A DNA stretch of 64,000 nucleotides from Bacteroidia bacterium (GTDB lineage Bacteria; Bacteroidota; Bacteroidia; J057; JAIXKT01): the NCBI GenBank assembly GCA_026932145.1, contig JAIXKT010000057.1:1-64000 (forward strand), in the 5' to 3' direction. The translations under genes and the position numbers were made by a program. Below the pieces are notes generated by a model. The model made no database searches. It saw nothing but the letters and a program-made list of their open reading frames with translations, and was not told the origin of the DNA. Every line of letters begins with the position of its first letter. Positions within the stretch are counted from its first letter, which is position 1. This document shows positions 51,565 to 60,900 of this stretch, piece by piece.

Positions 51565-51674
51565 AATTAAAAATTAAAAATTAAAATTAAAATTAAAAAT
51601 TAAAAATTAAAAATTAAAATTAAAATTAAAAATTAAAATTAAAATTTAAAAATTAAAATTAAAAATTAAAAATT
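51565..51674. repeat. AT-only tandem repeat tract
   Basis: About 110 nt made only of AAAATT and AAAAATT units, mixed irregularly (and one AAAATTT), starting directly after the acetyltransferase stop. This is a microsatellite-like slippage tract. It contains no spacer sequences and no dyad beyond A/T runs. Confidence 0.9.
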
Positions 51675-51699
51675 GCGTTTTGGCTATCGGGAAAAATAA

Positions 51700-51730
51700 A
51701 CGCGAGAAAGGAGGTTAGTCTTTCTCGCGT
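51700..51730 (-). terminator. Terminator of the DUF2723 gene
   Basis: An 11-bp perfect stem (ACGCGAGAAAG at 51700-51710, complement at 51720-51730) with a 9-nt loop. On the minus strand it is followed by TTTATTTTT. It lies 25 nt after the DUF2723 stop. Confidence 0.8.
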
Positions 51731-51755
51731 GGGTAATATTCTTTCAGAATAGTTG

Positions 51756-54700
51756 TTATTTGTTCTGTGTTGAATCTGTAATTTTGCTTGTATCCGTTTG
51801 TTTTGCTCGTGCTTCTATTTGCCGGGCATATTCAAGGAACTGAGCATCACCGCTATACTCTGCGTATAGTTTAGCCATTTCAGCAGCTTTGGTAAACTCT
51901 TGGTCGTCATTATGCAGTTGCATCATTACTTGCAGAGCATATAGGTTCAAATCGTCTTCCGGTAGTGCTGTTTTTGTATCTTTAGCATACTTGAGTTTTT
52001 CGATTGCTCTATCTTTTGCTATTTGGTACAGTTTGTCGGATTTATCTTTACTGCCTAAGCGGTTATAGTTTCTTGCCATGAGTGCTAAGAAATAGGCTTC
52101 TGCCTGTACGGCTCTATCGTCAATAACTTTCATGGAGTAATCATTAACTTCGATACCGCGTTGTTTTAAAAATTCGATACGGGATTTATTAGCGGCTAAT
52201 CTCTCTGCCCCAGCATTTCCGCTTGCTGCCAATGCAAGATTTTCGTTCTCTAAGCGGTTAACCTCTTCTACATAGTCATTAACGAGTCTGTAAAAGTTAT
52301 TTCGGAAGTTACTAACCATCCGCACTACGTTTGCATCATAAAATATATCTGGATTATCTAAGTTTCTAAACCGGAATTTTTTCATGAGGTTTTCGTACAT
52401 AATATCCTGTGCGATATGTCCACCATAAGGATTGCCGCTTTTTGAAAAACGCACTGGAGTTAGGCGGTAGGCCATTCCTTCCATCTGGAAGAAATCTGAA
52501 AGAGATACAAAACTGGATGTAGGAATCGTAATGGCAAAGTAAATTGGGCGTTTCCAACCTTGTTTTGCATTTGTTTCAACCATATCCAAAATCAGTAAAT
52601 CTTGTTTTAACAAGTAGGTTTGGTCGCCTCCGCCTCTGGGGGCAACTTCCCATTCCATATTACCACTTTCTAAACTCGGTATATCTATTTTTTGATTTTT
52701 GATAAATGACTCTTTATCAACGGGTACTCGTTTTATCTGCTTCTTAAATGGAGCATAAGCATTACGTTCTCCGATATAATAACTTTCTGGTAAAGATATA
52801 GGTAATGGGTCAGATTGATTGCTTTTTTGGTTTTTAAGTTGATGAATATACCAATCTGTGTTCAATAAGCTGAGGTTTACCACGCGGACATCCGGACGGA
52901 CGTTTTCTACTTCTTGAATATACCAAAGCGGGAAAGTGTCGTTATCGCCATTGGTAAAGATAATAGCATTTTCGGCACAGGAATTAAGCATATTATAGGC
53001 GGAATCCGGTGCAACATAGTTTCCTGCGCGTGAATGGTCGTGCCAATTTTCTTTGGCCATAATTCCAGGAACGAGTATTAGGCTTAATACTCCGGAAACC
53101 AAGGAGGCTTTGTCCTTCAAAAATTTTCGGATTATTTCGGTTAAGCCGACTACGCCAAGCCCAATCCAAATTGTAAACGTTTGGAATGATCCTGCAAAGG
53201 CATAATCTCGCTCTCTGGGCTGTGCCGGCGGAGTGTTGAGATACACAATAATCATCAGGCCGGTAAATAGAAACAGTAACATAACCACCCAAAAGTCTTT
53301 TTTGGCATAGTTATACTGCCAAACAAGCCCCAGTAGCCCTAAGAGTAAGGGAAGAGCGTAGTAGTGATTTCGGGTAGGGTCTTTACGCATAGACTCCGGC
53401 ATCTTAGCTGTCTTTACAAAATTTAAGCCGCTCTCCCAATCACTATCTTGAATATCGCTGCTGCGCCCCACAAAATTGAATAAGAAATACCGCAGATACA
53501 TATGATAACATTGGTATTGAAAAAAGTATCGGATATTATCTCCCAGAGTGGGGTTATCGTCATAAGGGCTATTTTCGTCATCTCCTTTATCCCGAACGAA
53601 GTTTTTATATCCATTTAGAGGGGAATCATAATGAGCTGATGAATACATACGTGGAAAAAGTTTTTTGGAACCGGGTGTGTATTCATATTCTTTGCGGTAG
53701 CCTTCTTCGGTATAACGAGTTTTATGTAAGATTTTTACATAGTTCATTTTACCATCTTTTTCTTGAACAGCCTGTGCATTATACATGGGGCCATACATGA
53801 GTGCCGGGGTTTCACCGTATTGTTCACGTTTTAAGAACTTTAGAAAATCAACTATATTTTCCGGGTTATTTTCGTCAATGGGTGTGTTTGCTTTGGAACG
53901 AATAAAAATGATTGCATACGATGAAAATCCTAAATAAATCATTGTTAAACTTAATATTGCTGTATTTGCCAAAACGAACTTCTTTTTGTGGGTATAATGA
54001 ATCCCAAAAGCCAGCAAAGCCAATAACATAATAATAAAAACAACTATTCCGGTACCAAAAGGCATTCCTAATCCGGAGGTTTCGCCGTCAGTATTTTCGG
54101 TGCCCACAAAAAACTTTTCAAAGCCCCAAGCTATATCAAATGTTACTTGATTGACTCCAAATAAGATAACAGCTAAGATTACAAATGAAATGCCAATAGC
54201 AGCAAGTGCTCCCATTGGGCTGAAGTTGTATTTTTTGTTGTAGTAAATCAAGGCTATTGCCGGAATAGCCAGCAGGTTTAACAGGTGAACTCCAATAGAA
54301 AGCCCAATCGTATAAGCAATCAGGATTATCCAACGCAGATTATTGGGTTCATTGGCTCGGGCTTCCCATTTTAGCATAAGCCAAAATAGTACTGCCGTAA
54401 AAAAAGCACTCATTGCATAAACCTCTGCTTCAACTGTACTAAACCAAATTGAATCTGCATAGGTACAAGCTAAACCACCTACAACGCCCGAAAATAATAT
54501 TGCTAAGATCTTGTCAAGGCTAGGGTTTTCCTCATCTGGGGCAATTACCTTTTTGGCAAACATTGTGATAGTCCAGCAAACAAACAAGGAGGTGAATGCT
54601 CCACTAAAAACACTTACTAAATTTACAAAGTAAGCCACTTTGTCAGGGCTTGGCGCAAATATTGCAAAAATACGGCCTACCAACAAAAAGAAAGGTGCTC

Positions 54701-54857
54701 CCGGCGGGTGTGGCACCTCTAATTCATTCGCTACCGCAATAAACTCACCACAATCCCAAAAACTGGCCGTAGGAGCTACCGTAAGCATATACGATAACAA
54801 TGCAATAGCAAAAACCACCCAACCAGTTATGTTATTTAACTTCCGATAATTCATCAT
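51756..54857 (-). CDS. DUF2723 membrane protein (TMEM260-like glycosyltransferase)
   Basis: A polytopic inner-membrane protein of 1033 residues. The first 600 contain about 12-14 helices and the family signature LTVAPTASFWDCGEFIAVAN, ELEVPHPPGAPFFLLVGRIF; Asp-Cys-Gly-Glu in the first loop is in the place of catalytic acids in GT-C enzymes. A soluble half follows (ENAIIFTNGDNDTFPLWYI), with helical repeats near the end (KSDKLYQIAKDRAIEKLKYA). DUF2723 is related to the eukaryotic O-mannosyltransferase TMEM260, so transfer of sugars from lipid carriers to exported proteins is likely. A terminator follows. Confidence 0.85.
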   Translation of the reverse strand: MMNYRKLNNITGWVVFAIALLSYMLTVAPTASFWDCGEFIAVANELEVPHPPGAPFFLLVGRIFAIFAPSPDKVAYFVNLVSVFSGAFTSLFVCWTITMFAKKVIAPDEENPSLDKILAILFSGVVGGLACTYADSIWFSTVEAEVYAMSAFFTAVLFWLMLKWEARANEPNNLRWIILIAYTIGLSIGVHLLNLLAIPAIALIYYNKKYNFSPMGALAAIGISFVILAVILFGVNQVTFDIAWGFEKFFVGTENTDGETSGLGMPFGTGIVVFIIMLLALLAFGIHYTHKKKFVLANTAILSLTMIYLGFSSYAIIFIRSKANTPIDENNPENIVDFLKFLKREQYGETPALMYGPMYNAQAVQEKDGKMNYVKILHKTRYTEEGYRKEYEYTPGSKKLFPRMYSSAHYDSPLNGYKNFVRDKGDDENSPYDDNPTLGDNIRYFFQYQCYHMYLRYFLFNFVGRSSDIQDSDWESGLNFVKTAKMPESMRKDPTRNHYYALPLLLGLLGLVWQYNYAKKDFWVVMLLFLFTGLMIIVYLNTPPAQPRERDYAFAGSFQTFTIWIGLGVVGLTEIIRKFLKDKASLVSGVLSLILVPGIMAKENWHDHSRAGNYVAPDSAYNMLNSCAENAIIFTNGDNDTFPLWYIQEVENVRPDVRVVNLSLLNTDWYIHQLKNQKSNQSDPLPISLPESYYIGERNAYAPFKKQIKRVPVDKESFIKNQKIDIPSLESGNMEWEVAPRGGGDQTYLLKQDLLILDMVETNAKQGWKRPIYFAITIPTSSFVSLSDFFQMEGMAYRLTPVRFSKSGNPYGGHIAQDIMYENLMKKFRFRNLDNPDIFYDANVVRMVSNFRNNFYRLVNDYVEEVNRLENENLALAASGNAGAERLAANKSRIEFLKQRGIEVNDYSMKVIDDRAVQAEAYFLALMARNYNRLGSKDKSDKLYQIAKDRAIEKLKYAKDTKTALPEDDLNLYALQVMMQLHNDDQEFTKAAEMAKLYAEYSGDAQFLEYARQIEARAKQTDTSKITDSTQNK

Positions 54858-55024
54858 AACTAAACTGCCGCGAAGTTACAGTAAATATTATTCTTTGCTG
54901 CAAAACTTGTATAAATCATCCATAAATGATTGTGGATAACGGCTTATTCTTAAAAAATTAGCCGGCTGTAAATACCTAACAACCATGTGATAGCCTTGCA
55001 TACCTACCTTTTGGCTACAATCTT

Positions 55025-57331
55025 TTAGCTTTCTGATTGCTGGGGAATGGAAAACAAAACGACCGTTCCCTGATTGGTATTTTCAAATTGAATGGTATTT
55101 TGGCCGGGAAATAGTGTCTCTAAACGTGTTAAAACGTTGTTTAATCCATTTCCTTTTTTTACTCTGCTTTTATCTATTCCGGGGCCATTATCAGTAACTT
55201 TTCCCAACAAAACGCCCTCTTCAACCCAAAATCTTAGGGTAATGACACCTTGCTTTACCAACTTAGAAATACCGTGCTTTACGCAATTTTCTACCAAAGT
55301 CTGAATCATTATCGAAGGAATCAAACATTCATTGGCATCGCTGTTTGTATCAATGCTAAAAGAAAGTCTCTCTCCAAAACGCATTTTTTCTATCTCAAGA
55401 TAATTCTGAACCAATTGTAATTCAGACTCTAATGTAACAAAGTTTTGGGATGAAAACTCCAATGTATGCCGAAAAACAAAGGCAAGTTTTTGAACAATGT
55501 CTTCGGCTTGGTCAGGGGCTGTATGAATCAATTCAGAAATTGAATTTAATGTGTTGAACAGAAAATGGGGATTAATCTTGGCACGTAGAGCTGTTAGTTC
55601 TGCCTCTAAGTTTTTCTTACTCAGGGTCTCTTCTTTTTCTAACAGCTGAATGATTTCCAGAAAAGATTGAATGGATTTAGTCGCTTGTTTTAAATAACTT
55701 AAGTCTGTTATGGAATATTCACCCATACGTTTTTTCCCTAATGCTAAAAATCCTGCTATTCCGGAGCTAAATCGTATAGGTAAAACTAATACATAATTTT
55801 TTTGTTGGAAATATAATGGGGCTGCTTTTGTGGGTAAATCTTGTGTAGATAGCGCCGAAATAGCCGACCAATGCGAATCATCTTTCCATTCTTGAATATC
55901 CTGAAATATAGCTGTTAAATCAGCACTATTTTCATCTTTCAAGATAATTTGGGTACTTTCTGCATCCAACAAATACTGGATTTTATTGCAGGAATCCCCA
56001 ATAAGTGTCTTTTTATTCAGTGTTTTGGGAATTTCAGCCAAAAACTGTTCCCATTTTTTGGAGTCAGATAACTGTAATTTATCCAAGATAGAATCCCAGC
56101 CTTTAGGGTTTCCGCTTAAAAATACACGCTCTACCAAAATCAGTAATAGTATCAGTAAAACGATGTCTATTACTCCGCTATCATCGGATAAGTTTATCTG
56201 TTTCAATAACTTATGAATACCTACCCAAATGAACAAAATGATAATAGATGCCACCAACACTGCGCCGGATTGTATCAAAACGCGCCGGATATTACCAAAA
56301 CGGATAACGCGCCCCATACCGCCTGCCAACAGAAAAGCATACGTCAAAGGATGGGATTGCTCTAAATATTGATAAAAATCTCCCCCAAAATCAACAGAAC
56401 ACATTGTCAATATCGCAATAAAAAATGCCGCTAAAAGCAAAGCCGCCCCAAAGATTAACTTAGATTTTGGCTTTGTTAGTGAACTTAAAAACTGCAACTG
56501 TTTCCATGCTGAAAAACCAACCACAATTCGTACAAAAATTGGCTCTATTGCTAAAAACCGGTTGTTCATCCAAAAATATACTCCGACCCCACCTAAAGCT
56601 CCCCAAATAAGTAAATCATATCCAAACTGCCATTTAGGTAGCAAGTTCCATTGCCAAACTGTGGTTAAAATAAATATCAAAATATATTGTAATACCAGCA
56701 AAAAAGGCCATATCCAAGCAAATTGCACCGGTAAATCAGTTAGGCAAAGCCCTAATTGTAAGCCATGTAGGCTTATCAATATTGTGAATACCCATGTTTG
56801 AATATACAGTGGAGTAAAGGTTTCCGGCTGGTATCTTAAAAAAGGATATTGTAAAGCAATAAGCATTGCCCCTCCAACGAGCAAGATACAGTATAAAGAC
56901 AGCCGAATATTCCAACTTAATTCACTCGAAATTGGCTCTAATAAGGGTTTAGAGTGTATCTGAATAAGTTTGGTTTGGATATTTTGAGGGGATTCAGGCT
57001 GCGCAAGTGAATATACCCGATAGCTACCTACCGGTGTATTTCGAACCAGCTTTTGCAACAGTTCTATATCAATAACATTTTGATAATCAAATGCTTTGAT
57101 AGAACTACCACGTTCAGGATAAACTATATGCCATGATTCATGGACTTTGGCCGGATAGAGTACCTCCTTAGAAATTATTTGGTTGTCTTTTTTTATCCAA
57201 TGTATCCAATCTGTACCCGGTATATTTCCAGAAATATCTATTGGTAAATACTGATGTATTTCCCAGCACATCCAGCATACCCAGAGCAAAACTCCCGCGT
57301 TCCATAAGTTTGAACGCAATATTTGGCTCAT
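55025..57331 (-). CDS. LytS-like sensor histidine kinase with GAF domain
   Basis: A 768-residue kinase of the His_kinase/HATPase class. One helix near 11-27, an extracytoplasmic part (28-145, with YRVYSLAQPESPQ), then about eight membrane helices (148-380), a GAF-like domain (about 420-560), and the kinase core. The phospho-acceptor His is in KINPHFLFNTLNSISELIH; the ATPase N box is VENCVKHGIS and the G box GNGLNNVLTRL. Such kinases usually pair with LytTR regulators, but the only regulator nearby is the NarL-type gene at 58.3 kb, which lies on the same strand downstream, after DUF3467 and gmhA. That pairing is an inference. Confidence 0.88.
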   Translation of the reverse strand: MSQILRSNLWNAGVLLWVCWMCWEIHQYLPIDISGNIPGTDWIHWIKKDNQIISKEVLYPAKVHESWHIVYPERGSSIKAFDYQNVIDIELLQKLVRNTPVGSYRVYSLAQPESPQNIQTKLIQIHSKPLLEPISSELSWNIRLSLYCILLVGGAMLIALQYPFLRYQPETFTPLYIQTWVFTILISLHGLQLGLCLTDLPVQFAWIWPFLLVLQYILIFILTTVWQWNLLPKWQFGYDLLIWGALGGVGVYFWMNNRFLAIEPIFVRIVVGFSAWKQLQFLSSLTKPKSKLIFGAALLLAAFFIAILTMCSVDFGGDFYQYLEQSHPLTYAFLLAGGMGRVIRFGNIRRVLIQSGAVLVASIIILFIWVGIHKLLKQINLSDDSGVIDIVLLILLLILVERVFLSGNPKGWDSILDKLQLSDSKKWEQFLAEIPKTLNKKTLIGDSCNKIQYLLDAESTQIILKDENSADLTAIFQDIQEWKDDSHWSAISALSTQDLPTKAAPLYFQQKNYVLVLPIRFSSGIAGFLALGKKRMGEYSITDLSYLKQATKSIQSFLEIIQLLEKEETLSKKNLEAELTALRAKINPHFLFNTLNSISELIHTAPDQAEDIVQKLAFVFRHTLEFSSQNFVTLESELQLVQNYLEIEKMRFGERLSFSIDTNSDANECLIPSIMIQTLVENCVKHGISKLVKQGVITLRFWVEEGVLLGKVTDNGPGIDKSRVKKGNGLNNVLTRLETLFPGQNTIQFENTNQGTVVLFSIPQQSES

Positions 57332-57390
57332 TACATAAAATTTAACAACTTATTTCATACGAACCCTATCCGCAAATCTTATATTTAGGA

Positions 57391-57708
57391 TTAAGCGTAG
57401 CCGGTATTTGACCCACCGAAGCCCCCTAACGGAAAATCATTTTCCTGATTTTGCCCTACGTTAATTGTGCCAAAGCTCTTCTCGTATCTATCTATATTTT
57501 CAGAAAGAGCCAATAACAATCGTTTGGCATGGCTTGGGGTAGTTACAATGCGTGAACGAACTTTTGCTTTGGGCAATCCGGGTAAAACCTGAACAAAATC
57601 TATGATAAATTCGGTAGGAGAATGAGATATAATCGCCAAATTAGAATAGACACCTTCAGAAATCTCCTCCGGTAGTTCAATATTTATCTGCTGCTCTTTA
57701 TTTTCCAT
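57391..57708 (-). CDS. DUF3467-family protein
   Basis: A 105-residue cytoplasmic protein of a widespread but uncharacterised family, as judged by IELPEEISEGVYSNLAIISH, FIIDFVQVLPGLPKAKVRSR and TTPSHAKRLLLALSENIDRY. The C-terminal 30 residues are a Gly/Asn-rich tail (GGFGGSNTGYA) that suits a flexible or interaction peptide. It lies 7 nt from gmhA upstream; expression with gmhA is likely. The function is unknown. Confidence 0.85.
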   Translation of the reverse strand: MENKEQQINIELPEEISEGVYSNLAIISHSPTEFIIDFVQVLPGLPKAKVRSRIVTTPSHAKRLLLALSENIDRYEKSFGTINVGQNQENDFPLGGFGGSNTGYA

Positions 57709-57715
57709 TATTTCT

Positions 57716-58342
57716 TTATGAATGCTGTAATGTTTTGGGAATAGACGTGGGGTTATAAAGATTTAAGTCCCCAAATATTTTATACTCAATCAGTTGAATA
57801 AGAGTATGAATGATTTTAATATGAATTTCTTGGATTCTATCGGCATAGCCGTTATGGGGAACTCTTATTTCTAAGTCAGTTTGGAGTGCAAGCCTTCCGC
57901 CGTCATTTCCGGTGAGAGAGATAACAAATATACCGAGTTTTTGGGCTGCTTTTGCCGCTTCTAAGACATTTTGGCTATTTCCACTGGTTGATAAGGTTAG
58001 TAAAATATCGCCTTCTTTTCCGAATGCCTCTAAGTACCTTGAAAAGACGGCTTGGTATCCGAAGTCATTGGCCACACAGGAGAGATAGCTGGGGTCAGAG
58101 ATAGCTATTGCCGGTAAAGCGGGGCGGTTTCTACGAAATTTTCCGGAGAGTTCCTCTGCAAAGTGCATTGCATCACACATTGAGCCGCCATTTCCGCAGG
58201 AAAAAACTCGATTCCCTCCTACTATGGCGCGAGCTATAATCGTAGCTGCTATATCTACTTTCTGAAAACTATCTGTAGTAGAAAAACGTTTAAGGGCATC
58301 AGCCATTTCATCAAAGGCTGCCTGAACCATTTCAACAGCCAT
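57716..58342 (-). CDS. gmhA: Sedoheptulose-7-phosphate isomerase
   Basis: This enzyme makes D-glycero-D-manno-heptose-7-phosphate, the first step to the ADP-heptose of the LPS core. The 208-residue SIS-domain chain is closely similar to E. coli Gmh[21 protein letters not shown] with the catalytic Glu64 (Glu65 in E. coli), [34 protein letters not shown], and [20 protein letters not shown] with the catalytic His. A DiaA-type replication role is a weaker alternative because DiaA lacks those residues. The other heptose genes are not in the window. Confidence 0.92.
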   Translation of the reverse strand: MAVEMVQAAFDEMADALKRFSTTDSFQKVDIAATIIARAIVGGNRVFSCGNGGSMCDAMHFAEELSGKFRRNRPALPAIAISDPSYLSCVANDFGYQAVFSRYLEAFGKEGDILLTLSTSGNSQNVLEAAKAAQKLGIFVISLTGNDGGRLALQTDLEIRVPHNGYADRIQEIHIKIIHTLIQLIEYKIFGDLNLYNPTSIPKTLQHS

Positions 58343-58343
58343 A

Positions 58344-59021
58344 TTAATCGTTTAATAACCCGTTCATCATCGCAAATTTAACGAGGCCGGCTGTATTTTT
58401 AACGCCTGTTTTTTGCAATAGGTTTCGTCTATGGGTATCTACGGTACGCGGGCTTATGGTCAAACGCTCTGCTATTTCTGCATTCGTGTATTCCTGAACA
58501 ATCAAGCGAATGATTTCAATTTCACGGGACGTTAAGGGGATTTCTTTTGTAGAGGAACTTTTATGGCCATCCATTGGCTTATTCATGCTTTTACGGTTCA
58601 TTAGCCGGCTTAACATTTTGGCAGACACATCATTACTAAAGTAATTTGTGCCCCCCACTACGGTATGAATTGCTCTAAGAAGCTCTTCTTTACCTGTTTT
58701 TTTGAGTAAATATCCTTGTGCTCCGGCTTGCAATGCTTTTGTGATATATTCTTCTTCATCATGCATTGACAAAATGATGATTTTAACATCCGGATATAGT
58801 CTATGAATCTTTTCGGTTACTTGAATTCCATTCAGAACGGGCATACGAATATCCAAAAGGACAATATCCGGCTGCTCAATCGCTAACTTATCTAATAAAT
58901 CTTGGCCATTTTCAGCCTCTGCTATAATGGTCATATTGGGTTCATCAGAAATAAGAAAGCGAAGTCCGTCTCTGACAATTTGGTGGTCATCAACAATAAT
59001 AATACGAATCGGTTTTGACAT
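58344..59021 (-). CDS. NarL/FixJ-family response regulator
   Basis: A DNA-binding response regulator of 225 residues. The receiver domain has the acidic pair DD at 11-12 and the phosphorylation site Asp57 in [13 protein letters not shown], and Lys in [14 protein letters not shown] serine/threonine-rich linker ([14 protein letters not shown]) leads to a LuxR-type helix-turn-helix ([38 protein letters not shown]). The gene ends 1 nt before gmhA and lies 3 nt after the threonine dehydrogenase. The likely kinase is the LytS-like gene downstream, or one elsewhere. Confidence 0.93.
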   Translation of the reverse strand: MSKPIRIIIVDDHQIVRDGLRFLISDEPNMTIIAEAENGQDLLDKLAIEQPDIVLLDIRMPVLNGIQVTEKIHRLYPDVKIIILSMHDEEEYITKALQAGAQGYLLKKTGKEELLRAIHTVVGGTNYFSNDVSAKMLSRLMNRKSMNKPMDGHKSSSTKEIPLTSREIEIIRLIVQEYTNAEIAERLTISPRTVDTHRRNLLQKTGVKNTAGLVKFAMMNGLLND

Positions 59022-59024
59022 GGT

Positions 59025-59999
59025 TTAGTTATTTAATTTACTTATTGGGGTTGGTTGGTTTTGTTGGAGGTACTGTAAAAAAGTTTGCGTTAGCTTAGTT
59101 ATATCAAAATCTGATTTCCAGTTCCAATCTTCTTGGGCAGTTGTGTCATCTAAACTTTTTGGCCATGAGTCTGCAATTTGCTGGCGGAAGTCTGGCTGAT
59201 ACGTTATTGTAAATTCAGGGAGTAGCTGCTGAATTGATTTTGAAATTTCGGCAGGTGAAAAAGTCATTCCTTGAATATTATAGGAGGAGCGTATTGATAT
59301 ACATTTTGGGTCAGCCTCCATAAGTTCTACGGTAGCGCGTATGGCATCATCCATATACATCATCGGGAGGTAAGTGTCTGGTTCTAAGAAGCACTGGTAT
59401 GTTCCATACAAAATTGCGTGGTGAAAAATTTCTACGGCATAATCTGTTGTGCCGCCGCCGGGTGCTGCTTTGCAGCCAATTAGCCCAGGATAGCGTAAAC
59501 TTCTGATGTCTAAATTTTTCTTTTGGAAATAATATTCACATAGGCGTTCTCCGGCCAGCTTCGTGATGCCATACATCGAGGTCGGCTCCATCACGCAGCG
59601 TTGTGGAGTCATCGTTTTGGGTGTAGTTGGGCCAAATACGGCTATTGAACTTGGCCAAAATAGTTGCTTTACTTGTAATTCTACGCAGGTGTCTAATACA
59701 TGAAACAATCCATCCATATTTAGTTTCCATGCAAATGCAGGGTCTTGCTCGCCTTTAGCAGATAAAATAGCTGCTAAATGGTAAACTACTTGAATATCAT
59801 ACTGTTTTATGATTTTTCCCAGAGATTGTTTATCCAAAACGTCTAACAAAACAAAATCAGAAGGAAACGGGGCTAAGGGTTTCTGAATATCGGCAGCAAT
59901 AATTTTATGGCTACCATAACGTGCGCACAAGTACGGGACAAGTTCTGTACCTAATTGCCCGCAGGCACCAATGACTAAAATGTTTCCAGACTGCCGCAT
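59025..59999 (-). CDS. L-threonine 3-dehydrogenase, SDR type
   Basis: An NAD-dependent enzyme of 324 residues that oxidises threonine to 2-amino-3-oxobutyrate for glycine production. It belongs to the GalE-like SDR type of threonine dehydrogenase rather than the zinc type: GACGQLGTEL at the N terminus, SSIAVFGPTTPKTMTPQ, the catalytic Tyr/Lys in YGITKLAGERLCEYY, RYPGLIGCKAAPGGGTTDYA and LPMMYMDDAIRATVELMEA, all hallmarks of the Flavobacterium-type enzyme. The following kbl partner is not adjacent. Confidence 0.87.
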   Translation of the reverse strand: MRQSGNILVIGACGQLGTELVPYLCARYGSHKIIAADIQKPLAPFPSDFVLLDVLDKQSLGKIIKQYDIQVVYHLAAILSAKGEQDPAFAWKLNMDGLFHVLDTCVELQVKQLFWPSSIAVFGPTTPKTMTPQRCVMEPTSMYGITKLAGERLCEYYFQKKNLDIRSLRYPGLIGCKAAPGGGTTDYAVEIFHHAILYGTYQCFLEPDTYLPMMYMDDAIRATVELMEADPKCISIRSSYNIQGMTFSPAEISKSIQQLLPEFTITYQPDFRQQIADSWPKSLDDTTAQEDWNWKSDFDITKLTQTFLQYLQQNQPTPISKLNN

Positions 60000-60039
60000 T
60001 CTTCTATGTTAAAAATCACTGCAAAGTTGCAAAAAAACG

Positions 60040-60047
60040 CAAAAGTA
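60040..60047 (-). promoter_or_regulatory. -7 promoter element of the threonine dehydrogenase operon
   Basis: TACTTTTG on the minus strand, matching TAnnTTTG and ending 40 nt before the ATG at 59999. It may drive the dehydrogenase, the regulator, gmhA and DUF3467, which are spaced by 1-7 nt. Confidence 0.45.
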
Positions 60048-60089
60048 GCAATATTTTTTTAGGTATTCTAAACTTATTAAGCAGCATTG

Positions 60090-60512
60090 CTATAAGCCTA
60101 AAACTACCCGCTTAATTAGTTTATAGGTACTGCCGAATCCGTTGTCTTTTACATCTACCTCATCCATTATTTTGAGAATTAGGGAAATACCAAGACCGCC
60201 TTTGGCAGCACATTTTATTTTTTCTTGAATGGGAATAGGCTGGTGGGTTTGAATCTGGTAGGGAGGTGCAGAATCAAAAATCTCAACCCTGATCTCATTC
60301 TCTATGAATGTCAAAATAACTTCTATTGAGTGGGTTTCATCGCATTTGTTCCCATGAATAATACAATTAGCACTTGCTTCATCAACAGCCAGCGTAATTT
60401 GGTTTCGGATAATATCATCAATCGGCAAACTCTGAAGGGAGTTTTCTATATACTCTCTTATAAGAGCTAAGCTGGACTTTGTGCAGGGAACTTTTATGCC
60501 GGATGAGTTCAT
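60090..60512 (-). CDS. RsbW-like anti-sigma serine kinase
   Basis: A 140-residue HATPase-fold protein that in partner-switching pathways holds a sigma factor and phosphorylates a STAS antagonist. The N box is AVDEASANCIIHG, with the metal-ligand Glu and Asn; the G-box region is KGGLGISLILKIMDEV. The length is typical of RsbW and SpoIIAB. The STAS gene lies 2 nt upstream in the same operon and is its probable substrate. The sigma factor it controls is not in this operon; the window's sigma factor at 30.7 kb has its own apparent anti-sigma. Confidence 0.88.
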   Translation of the reverse strand: MNSSGIKVPCTKSSLALIREYIENSLQSLPIDDIIRNQITLAVDEASANCIIHGNKCDETHSIEVILTFIENEIRVEIFDSAPPYQIQTHQPIPIQEKIKCAAKGGLGISLILKIMDEVDVKDNGFGSTYKLIKRVVLGL

Positions 60513-60514
60513 AA

Positions 60515-60850
60515 TTATAAATATTTTTCAGCCTCTTGGACTGTTCCCACTATTGTCATTACTTGATTAAGCCCTAATAGTTCAAATACATTGAATACTT
60601 TGGGGCTCATATCTGAAAAAATCATTTTTCCGCCGTTTTGGTTTATTTCTTCTACATAAGACATAAAGACTCCTAATCCGGCACTGGATATATAGGTAAG
60701 GTTGCTACAATCAATATGAAAAAATGTAGTATTTTCTTGTAGCCATTTTTGTATAACCTCATCTACTTGAATAGAAGAAGCAGCGTCAAGCTCCCCTTCT
60801 AAAGAAATTTTGACATATCTTTTATCTATTAATGTTTCGGTTATGGTCAT
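60515..60850 (-). CDS. STAS-domain antagonist (RsbV-like)
   Basis: A 111-residue STAS protein, the usual length of RsbV/SpoIIAA. The strand-helix core has FHIDCSNLTYISSAGLGVFM with the predicted phosphoserine in SSAGL. It lies 2 nt before the RsbW-like gene, the order seen in sigma-B-type systems. A sigma factor gene does not follow, and a partner other than a sigma factor is possible, as in Bacteroidota and other bacteria lacking sigma-B. Confidence 0.9.
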   Translation of the reverse strand: MTITETLIDKRYVKISLEGELDAASSIQVDEVIQKWLQENTTFFHIDCSNLTYISSAGLGVFMSYVEEINQNGGKMIFSDMSPKVFNVFELLGLNQVMTIVGTVQEAEKYL

Positions 60851-60900
60851 ATTTAACTGTATCGGTTTGTACGATTATCGTGTTTAAATTGTTTCCGTAT

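Noticed and set aside
51565-51674. Possible CRISPR array.
   Set aside because: Units are only 6-7 nt with no spacers and no cas genes nearby.
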